Below are positions 56,878-64,000 of a stretch of 64,000 nt of DNA, one piece after another. The notes under the pieces are model-generated. The model saw nothing but the letters and a program-made list of their open reading frames with translations. It searched no databases and was not told where the DNA came from. Positions within the stretch are counted from its first letter, which is position 1, and each line of letters starts with the position of its first letter. The DNA comes from Poa pratensis. Lineage: Eukaryota; Streptophyta; Magnoliopsida; Poales; Poaceae. Position numbers and translations under genes: made by a program. Where the stretch lies: the NCBI GenBank assembly GCA_947311845.1, contig CAMZMU010000041.1:115654094-115718093 (forward strand). The letters run 5' to 3'.

Positions 56878-58140
56878 GTGGTAGTAGCAAGGGATATCAC
56901 CCTTGTGAACGTCATGCTTGTCGAGTCCCTTGGTTACAATTTAATGTTCGTTCGTGCACTTAACAAGATGGGCTTTGCCGTCCATTTTGATCTTGATATT
57001 GTGGTACTCATGTGGAGCAAGACTCTAAAGGTCGCTTTCGTTGGGTATGTTGAACATGAGTTGTTTGTGGTGGACTTTTCGGAGTCTACCAACACTCAAG
57101 CAATGTGCCTTTTCGGAAAGGCCGACGTGGGGTGGTTGTGGCATCGCCGCTTGTCCCATGTCAATATGAGAACTTTGCAAAGTCTTCACAAGGGTGGCCA
57201 CATTCTTGGACTAAAAGAGAATGTTTCTTTTCTAGAGATCGTCTTTGTAGGGCTTGTGTTGAAGGAAAGATGCATGATTCTCCCCACCCAAGCAAGACCA
57301 TCATTTCATCAACAAGGATATTGGAACTTCTTCATGTTGATCTTTTGGTGCCGTGCCTCAACCAAGTCTTGGTGGGAAGAAGTATTGTTTGGTGATTGTT
57401 GATGACTATTCAAGATTCACTGGGTTTATTTCTTCAAGTCGAAGAGTGAGACCCAACAAGCCGTCATCGACTTCTCCAATGAAGTTCAACGTCAACACAA
57501 TGTCCCTATATTGGCCATTAGAAGTGACAATGGCTCCGAGTTCAAGAACTACACCCTAAATGAGTTTCTTAGTGAAGAGGGAATTCGTCATCAATATTCC
57601 GCTGCGTATACCCCTCAACAAAATGGTGTAGCCGAGAGGAAGAACCGGACCCTTATGGATATGGCAAGGTCTATGTTGGCGGAGTTCAAGACCCACTTTT
57701 CTTGTGGGCCGAGGCCATCTCCACGGCATGTCACTCATCTAACCGCTCTACTTCCGCACGGGAAAGAAGTTCACTCCATATGAAATGCTTACCGGCAACA
57801 AGCCCAATATTTCCTACTACCGGGTGTTCGGTTGTAAGTGTTTCTATAAGATCAAAGGTTATCGTTTATCTAAATTTGAGTCTAAGGCTTTAGAGGGTAC
57901 TTTTGTTGGTTACGGTGCCGAATCCCACACTTATAGAATCTACGACAAGTCCTTCGGGACCGTTGTAGAATCTTGTAGTGTGGAGTTCGATGAGAATGAC
58001 GGCTCCCAAGTGGCGCAATTTCATGTTCGTGATGTAGATGATGAGGAACCTCAAGATGCAATAAGGCGAATGGGCGTGGGATTCTTTCGCCCAATCGAGA
58101 TCCACCATGAGGGCCTCAAGAAGGACCAAGCTCCACCCAT
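56878..58140 (+). pseudogene. Copia integrase of element B, frame-broken
   Basis: GAG-pre-integrase and the zinc-binding HHCC part are visible as WLWHRRLSHVN (about 57131-57163) and, after a frame change near 57215, CRACVEGKMHD. The catalytic core then appears in pieces: first Asp in VDDYSRF (about 57406), second Asp in IRSDNGSEF (about 57517-57543), and Glu in NGVAERKNRTL (about 57622-57655). After another frame change near 57690, the C-terminal part (57785-58080, YYRVFGCKCFYKIKGYR) reads well. All three catalytic acids survive, but at least four frame breaks mean no functional protein. It would insert cDNA into the host genome. Confidence 0.8.
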
Positions 58141-58645
58141 GTGGAGCATTCATCATCACAAGTGGAAACCGCACCATCCGATGGAGCAAATGATGCACCA
58201 AGCCAAGAACAAGTTCAAGACCCTCCTCAAGTTGATCAAGTTGCTACGCAAGAACCAAGTTCTCCAATTATTGATGCTAGCCATGATCAAGACCAAGGTC
58301 CATCCTCTCCTTCTAGTGATGAAGGTGTGCACATTGAAGACCAAGGTCATCATTCCGGTCAAGACGGGGACACAAATGATCAAGAGATACCTCCTAGCTC
58401 TCGTGAGGATATCGACACCCGTCGTCATGCAAGAAATGTCAAGACCATGGAAAGAAGACAACACTTTTTGGAAAATATTATTGGTGACTTGAAGAGCAAG
58501 GTTGTGACTAGAAGACAATGTGCAAACTTTAGTGAACATCAAGCACACATATCCTTGTGGAACCAAAGAAAGTCTTTGAAGCTATTGAAGATCCGGATTG
58601 GTTGAATGCAATGCATGAAGAGCTCAATAACTTCAAGCGCAACAA
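58141..58645 (+). pseudogene. Integrase-RT linker of element B
   Basis: A low-complexity frame rich in Q, D, S and P (for example APSQEQVQDPPQVDQV) starts at 58141 and joins a degenerate segment before the reverse transcriptase. Variable acidic linkers of this kind separate integrase and RT in copia polyproteins. Confidence 0.6.
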
Positions 58646-59395
58646 GTGTGGAAGCTAGTTGAGAAGCCAAAGGAGTGCCGCAATGTTATAGGCACTAAGT
58701 GGATATTCAAGAACAAGCAAGATGAACATGGCATGGTGGTGAGGAACAAGGCAAGATTGGTGGCTCAAGGGTACTCTCAAGTTGAAGGCATTGATTTTGG
58801 AGAGACCTATGCTCCCGTGGCTCGCCTTGAGTCCATCCGTATCCTCCTTGCATATGCATCTCATCATAATTTTATCTTGCAACAAATGGATGTGAAAAGT
58901 GCTTTTCTAAATGGTCCACTTAAAGAATTAGTATATGTTAAGCAACCACCGGGTTTTGAGGATCCCAAACTCCCTAACCATGTCTACAAGCTCGATAAGG
59001 CGCTCTATGGACTTAAACAAGCTCCACGTGCGTGGTATGAGCACCTTAGAGAGCTTCTAGTAGACCGTGGATTTGAGGTTGGGCAAATCGATCCCACTCT
59101 CTTTACCAAGAGAGTAAAAGGGGAGCTTTTCATATGCCAAGTCTATGTGGACGATATTATCTTTGGCTCAACTAACAAAGCTTTCAATGATGAATTTTCA
59201 AAGCTTATGACCGATAGGTTTGAGATGTCCATGATGGGAGAGTTGAAGTTCTTCCTTGGTTTTGAGATCAAGCAATTGAAGGGAGGGACTTTCATCTCTC
59301 AAACTAAATATATCCAAGACATGCTCAAGAGGTTTGATATGATGGTGTCAAGGAGAAGCGCACCCAATGGACACCAAGGTTCATCTACAACTTAA
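58646..59395 (+). pseudogene. Copia reverse transcriptase of element B
   Basis: The best preserved domain: about 235 codons covering the RVT_2 family. It begins [20 protein letters not shown], contains [32 protein letters not shown] (first catalytic Asp) and [14 protein letters not shown], and has the active site YVDD at 59144-59155 followed by FLGFEIKQ. It copies the element RNA into DNA using the initiator-Met tRNA primer. The frame shifts at about 59345, separating it from RNase H, and it is not preceded by its own ATG because it belongs to the polyprotein. The catalytic motifs look intact. Sequence and order place it in Ty1/copia, consistent with the Sirevirus lineage. Confidence 0.9.
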
Positions 59396-60095
59396 CCCAA
59401 AGGGTATAGATGTCGATCAAAAGGTATACCGTTCCATGATTGGTTCTTTGCTCTATCTTTGTGCATCTAGACCCGATATTGTGTTGAGTGTAGGGGTGTG
59501 TGCAAGGTACCAAGCCGCTCCTAAAGAAAGCCACATGGTGGCGGTCAAAAGAATCCTACGATATTTGATTCATACCCCAAAGTTTGGTTTGTGGTACCCC
59601 AAGGACAAGGTTTTCTCTCTTCGTGGGTACACGGACTCGGATTGGGCCGGTGATCAAGATGATAGGAAGTCAACTTCCGGGGCTTGCCAATTTCTTGGTG
59701 GTTCCTTGGTGAGTTGGTCTTCCAAGAAGCAAAATTGTATATCTCTCTCCACCGCCGAAGCCGAGTATGTGGCGGCCGCAAGTGCATGCACCCAATTGTT
59801 ATGGATGAGGCAAACTTTAAAGGAATACGGTGTCAATTGTGACAAAGTGCCTCTTTTATGTGACAATACAAGTGCTATCAAGATTGCCCACAACCCGGTG
59901 CAACATTCAAGAACCAAGCATATTGAGATTCGTCATCATTTCATTCGAGATCATGTTGCCCGAGGTGATATTGAGCTAGGCCATGTTCCCACAAGAGACC
60001 AACTTGCCGATATATTCACGAAGCCTCTTGATGAAGCAAGATTCACTTATTTGAGGAATGAGCTAAATATCGTGGATTCAAGGAGCTTGGCTTGA
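59367..60095 (+). pseudogene. RT thumb and RNase H of element B
   Basis: In a frame shifted from the RT, 242 codons run from about 59367 to the stop at 60093. The part YRSMIGSLLYLCASRPDI closes the RT region. RNase H follows with TDSDWAGDQDDRKSTSG (first Asp), STAEAEYVAAA (Glu), LLCDNTSAI (Asp) and TKHIEIRHHFIRDHV (His/Asp). It ends with TKPLDEARFTYLRNEL, the usual copia pol C terminus. RNase H removes the RNA strand and makes the polypurine primer. This frame is uninterrupted. Confidence 0.9.
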
Positions 60096-60887
60096 CCATC
60101 TTGCATTCACACCTATGTCTTGACTATGTATTGTGTTTAGGTGTAGGCATGGACATAGGGGGAGTGCGGTCCTAATACATTGGACTATCCCTCCCCCCAT
60201 TATGCCGACATCAAGAACTAATTTGCTTCTCTATATTCGTCTCTATGAATTGTGAGCTTAAATGATGAGTGTTGGTTGTGAACCCAAGATACATCTTCGC
60301 GTGTCACGCCATAATCTCATACATGGTGGCCTAGGCCACCGCCCTCCTCCTTGTGAGGAGTTGATTTTATTTGGATTTATTGGATTTTTTTGGGTTTTCT
60401 AGACCTCTAGCTCTCTTTTGGGAGAAACATTTGGAATTGGCTTTTATTTTTGCATCTTGCAATTTCCAAGTATGTATCCCTCATATTCAGTGACCTTGTC
60501 TATCCTAAGCCATGCTCTTACCCCACAAAACTATTCTCTATCTTGCACAAGTTCAAAAGTTGAATTTTAGAGACGAGCAGGAGGCCCAGGCAGTACTACC
60601 GGGCTAGGGCTGGTAATACCGCCTGTACAATCGAAGCAGATTCTAAAAACTGCTGGAATTGTACGCGCGGTACTACCGCCCCCGAGCTCCCGGTACTACC
60701 AGGTGTGTGGTTTTTTGCCCAATAAAGTCAACCGTGCGGGTGTGAGGGGTTATTCCCCATCCCGCACAATCCACTCCAAACCGCCACCTCCTCTCTCCTC
60801 TACTCCGGCCACCGCCTCCGGCTGCCGGATTCTGTGATTCCGGCCGGATCTGCTCCGTGGGAGCGTTCCCCACCTCGATCTCCTCCA
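60096..60887 (+). other. Spacer between pol and env-like gene, with purine tract and palindromes
   Basis: Contains a TAGGGGGAG tract at 60156-60164 and CGGTACTACCG-type palindromes at about 60594, 60613, 60671 and 60693, the same motif as in the LTR. CT- and GC-rich leader-like text (60770-60887) lies just before the env-like start, so a promoter or spliced leader is plausible. Confidence 0.5.
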
Positions 60888-62709
60888 ATGGCCTCCGGTA
60901 TTTCCCTCGATTTGCTCTCTTCGTTTCTCCATTTGTGAAACTTAGGTGTTCTTGAGGAAAATCACCGGTAACTCCGATTCTTCGGTTAAAACTTGGTAGG
61001 ATAGTCTTGGTAGGCTTGGGAACTCTTAGCATTGTTGTTTAGTGTACTCTTTTGGTCAAATTTACCGTCGATTTTGAATCCCCTCGGGTGAGTTGATTTC
61101 GCACGGCCGGTACTACCGGGCCTAGCCCGGTACTACCGCCTGTGGTAATTTCTGACCACTGACTACACTTTTCAGCATTGCTTGTCCTTCAATTCCTAGA
61201 ACTTGTGCACTTATCTTTTTCCCTACCTTATCTATTGCTATTCACAGGTTCGGGCAAGGATACCGTGTACTCTCGCACAAGCAAGAAAGCCAGAGTTGAT
61301 GAGAATGAGATTGAGGAGGATTTGATGGAAGAAGAAGTTTTGCCAACGCGAACCACCGCTCTAACTCGTGGAGGTGGTTCCAAGCGCAAGGCTACCGCCA
61401 AGAAATCCGGGGTTAAGCCACTTCATCTTTGGATGCCCGATGAGTATCAAAAGCTTAGAGAAGAAAATCCATATGATGAGGAGAGAGCTGCTCACGTTTC
61501 CAACCCTCACTTCTACTCAAATGATCAAGAAAAGATATACAAGGAGATCTATCTTTACAAAGATTACTCGGTCACTCCCCAACACACTATTGATATTGAG
61601 TTCATGAAGATGCCCGTGCATGATGGCTACTTTGATGAGACACTTGCTATGTGTAAGGAGTTTGGGTTGATTCCACTCATGAAGTTCAATCAACCATACA
61701 TTGAGTGCTACATCTTACAATTCTATGCCACTCTTCACATGGACACTGATGAAGCAAGAACCATGAGGTGGATGACCAAAGACAAGGTGTTCTTAGCCAC
61801 TTTGAAGGATTTGGCACCATGTTGGGATATGTTGACAAGGGGGAGCATACCCCTAGTGGATGGAGGAGTCATGGCAATGATCTCTCAAGCCATTGAACCG
61901 TTCTTGAACCCATCACTTTGGAAAGGGGCACTCCGGGCAGACTGCTCACCTTGTTCGCCCATTTGAGATCTTGCACCGCATCTACCGTGAGACAATTGCT
62001 CCTCGTTCGAGTAATTGGGATGAAGTACATGGTTTCATGTTTGATCTCCTCAAGAATTCGTTTGAGAAGCAACATAAGGGAGAAAGATGGATGTGATGGA
62101 TGTGATTCATCACGAGCTGTGGATGACTATGATTGATAGGAGGGCTCCATCTATGGCCCATTCATTATGCGGCTCATTTGCACCAAGTGGAAGCGTGAGA
62201 CCGGAGAGGACATCATGGAGGATGGAAGCCGTATTACCAAGCATCTTCCCAAGGAGTTGCGCATGAAGGAGCATGTGGTTAAGGAGAAGGGGAGTACCTC
62301 TTCGGGTGCTCCCAAAGAGGCTATCGTCTCTCGTATGGGAAGAAGGGCCAGTGGCAAAGCAATTGCCTCGCCCATGGAGGAGCCTGCTTGGGCTAAACAG
62401 CTTATGGAAGAGCCATCTTGGGCAAAGAAGCTTCAAATCAAGATCAAAAGGGCTTTTTGTTTCAAGCAAGATCTCGAGGACCGTATGTATGAGGCTCATG
62501 TATATCACAAGAAGGCGGCTGCGCGTCAAAAGTCTTTGATGGTTGAGAAGGGTTTGCGCACCTCTCCAAAGGGGTCCGAAGAAGATATCACACCCAAGCA
62601 TGAATGGGTCTCTAAGCATGGCTATTGGAGTGATGAAAATGCTCCTCCGGGTGGTTCTCGCTTCACGGCTCCTTCTTCGTCTTCCCACCACGGCTTGGGT
62701 GGAGTTTGA
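60888..62709 (+). pseudogene. Env-like ORF downstream of pol in element B, apparently with one intron
   Basis: Exon 1 is ATGGCCTCCG (60888-60897) followed by GTATTT; a pyrimidine-rich tract and TTCACAG|GT at 61247 open exon 2. Splicing keeps the frame (MASG then SGKDTVYSRTSKKAR). Exon 2 reads to about 61966 through a basic nuclear-signal-like KKAR and SKRKATAKKSG, then HLWMPDEYQKLREENPYDEE and IEFMKMPVHDGYFDETL, with no membrane segment. A frameshift near 61940 and others to 62166 damage the middle. The C-terminal part is open at 62167-62709, with a near-duplicate peptide (MEEPAWAKQL / MEEPSWAKKL). Plant Sireviruses carry an extra ORF at this place, called env-like by position. Resemblance to the plant-transposon domain family is my inference. 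Function is unknown. Confidence 0.6.
60898..61247 (+). other. Predicted intron of the env-like gene (350 bp)
   Basis: Donor G|GTATTT, acceptor CTATTCACAG|GT with a good pyrimidine tract (about 61211-61240). The intron contains two more LTR-type palindromes (GGTACTACCGGG at about 61109 and CGGTACTACCGCC at about 61128). Confidence 0.5.
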
Positions 62710-63270
62710 TGCTCCTTGGGACGCTTTAGCATCGCGCTTCTCCCTTTTTGGCATTTCGATGACAAAGGGGGAGAATGTGTTCTATTAGGATATTGTGGGA
62801 TTTGCATGGGTCGGACACAAGCATGTGCTTTTATCATTTCTTGAGAGCTTGTGTCCCTTTATCTTGTGTCTTGTTGAACCCTCTTGTTATTTGCTATTTG
62901 TGAGTGAGACTATGTTGTTTATTTATGGTGGTGTGAGACATATGGATATTTCATATTATCTATGGTTGAGACATTTATTATGGTATCTATTATGGTTATT
63001 ATTGTGCAAATGGCTTATCTCTATATTATTATGCTCAAGGTATGATCCCATATACATATCTCAACCTACTATTGTGCTATGTCTCTTGTTCATGCAAATC
63101 TATTGTGTTTCTATTACTTGTGAGTTGCCTCTTCTCCACATGATGTGCATTTGTATTAAAATGCAAACTTCTTATATGCACACGTGTAGGGGGAGGTTAT
63201 CTATCTTTTGTGAAGCATGTTGATATTATTTTGTGCTCCATTGCAAATCCCAGTGTTGTCATCTAACACC
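62710..63270 (+). other. Untranslated region before the 3' LTR of element B
   Basis: T-rich sequence with AAAGGGGGAGA at 62764 and TAGGGGGAGG at 63187. No gene is accepted; the frame 62795-63223 is a hydrophobic T-rich translation. Confidence 0.5.
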
Positions 63271-63284
63271 AAAAAGGGGGAGAT
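63271..63284 (+). other. Polypurine tract of element B
   Basis: AAAAAGGGGGAGAT directly before the 3' LTR. Confidence 0.85.
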
Positions 63285-64000
63285 TGAAAGAGCATATTTT
63301 ATATCCCTTGATGTTTTGTGTGTTAGACAACAACACTAGGAACAATCTAATGTGATGTCAAGTGATGCAGGGTTTAGTAAATAATTTCACATAATGCATC
63401 AAGTATCGAAAAAGGTTTCAGCGCGAAGAATCTGCTCTAGTCTGCCTGTCTTTCTGTGGCCGGTAGTACCAGACCCCGTCCGGTAGTACCGCCAGGCATG
63501 AAAGGCGGCAGTACCGCACCGCGTCACGCGGTAGTGCTAAGTTAACCCAGGGGCTTCTGGTCTCGGGCTATGTTTTCGTCGGTACTGCCGGAGGAGCCCG
63601 GTACTACCGACTGGGGAGCACTACCGGCCCCTCTGGCTCGGTAGTACCGCGTGTGCCTTTTTCTGATCAGCCAGGTTTGGACGTTGACTTTGACTGATGC
63701 GCTGTTTGGCTGGGCGGTAGTACCGGATGGAGCTCGGTACTACCGGGCAGCAAGTTTTCTGCCCAAACGGGCAGATCTGGTGGAGGGGTATTTAAGGACA
63801 CTTCTTCTCCAAAGAAGTTAAGCTTCACATTTTATCTCTCCTCTCCATTAAAGCAAAGCTTCAAGCTCCTAGATCTCTTTACTCCACCAACCAACCAAAC
63901 TCATACTTGGAGATCTAAAGGAGAAGGCCCCGATCTACAAGTTCACCAAGCCGTTCTTCATTTCCCCCTCATTCACTTGAGGGATTTGAGCCTAGGGTTT
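63285..64000 (+). mobile_element. 3' LTR of element B, first 716 bp (runs off the window)
   Basis: Begins TGAAAGAGCATATTTT and follows the 5' LTR to the window edge. It has the same palindrome cluster (about 63462-63750) and TATA box (63789-63797). About 500 bp of LTR remain outside. Confidence 0.9.
63789..63797 (+). promoter_or_regulatory. TATA box of element B 3' LTR
   Basis: TATTTAAGG, the counterpart of 38416. Confidence 0.55.

Noticed and set aside
62795..63223. 142-codon hydrophobic frame before the 3' LTR as a membrane protein
   Set aside because: T-rich untranslated DNA of element B between purine tracts, with no good start context and no relation to known env-like proteins.
1..64000. 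CRISPR arrays, bacterial-type operons, or phage-like systems
   Set aside because: The base composition, introns and retroelements are of a plant nuclear genome; no regularly spaced repeat array was seen.

Overview
This window is intergenic DNA from a large, repeat-rich grass genome, most likely Triticeae (wheat, barley, rye or Aegilops). The evidence is stacked LTR retrotransposons with the copia primer site TGGTATCAGAGCC and the gypsy primer site CTGGCGCCGTTGCCGGGG, a Stowaway MITE with CTCCCTCCGTTCGGA ends, PIF/Harbinger remnants and Helitrons carrying intron-rich gene pieces. I see no intact cellular gene, no tRNA and no complete rRNA gene. The only host-gene-like piece on ordinary DNA is a broken WD40 fragment (about 35.45-35.82 kb).

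Region 1 (1-16.4 kb): a Sirevirus-like but gag-only copia element (LTRs TGAAAG...CTTTCA, about 2.2 kb; interior 5523-11138) sits in a tandem duplication with a period of about 11.4 kb. Each copy is followed by the same 3 kb block ('block X'). Block X is itself a double unit of an antisense copia LTR, its primer site and a gag stub. One LTR in each block carries the same 169 bp hAT-type MITE. The duplication joint (5045-5126) holds about 80 bp of filler copied from block-X LTR sequence and then enters an LTR truncated to its last 397 bp.

Region 2 (16.4-35.1 kb): the second block X is interrupted by a Harbinger-like element (16360-17515) and by a 14 kb Helitron (about 17595-31581, 3' hairpin plus CTAG). 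That Helitron has a second, inverted Helitron inside it (23785-30201). A third Helitron of the same family as the inner one lies just outside (32272-35090). The inner Helitron carries a retroposon with two 5S-rRNA-like segments and a perfect 19 bp target-site duplication.

Region 3 (35.1-64 kb): after the WD40 fragment, a Harbinger transposon with a frame-broken transposase is cut by an autonomous-type Sirevirus-like copia element (37911 to beyond 64000). This element has gag, protease, integrase, RT, RNase H and an env-like ORF that appears to be spliced. Its 5' LTR contains a non-autonomous gypsy-type element (39112-54172, duplication GCCAT). That element has another such element in its 5' LTR (40153-47021, duplication ATTAT) and an inverted solo LTR in its 3' LTR (51305-52818, duplication CAYGT). 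A Stowaway MITE sits inside the innermost LTR.

The genes are retroelement functions, nearly all broken by frameshifts. The two short ORFs of the non-autonomous gypsy elements are exceptions and are still open. The most unusual signals are the palindromes in both Sirevirus-like LTR families, the repeated polypurine tracts, the intron in the env-like gene, the filler DNA at the tandem-duplication joint, the 5S-bearing retroposon, and the two gypsy elements that share a backbone but carry different ORFs.
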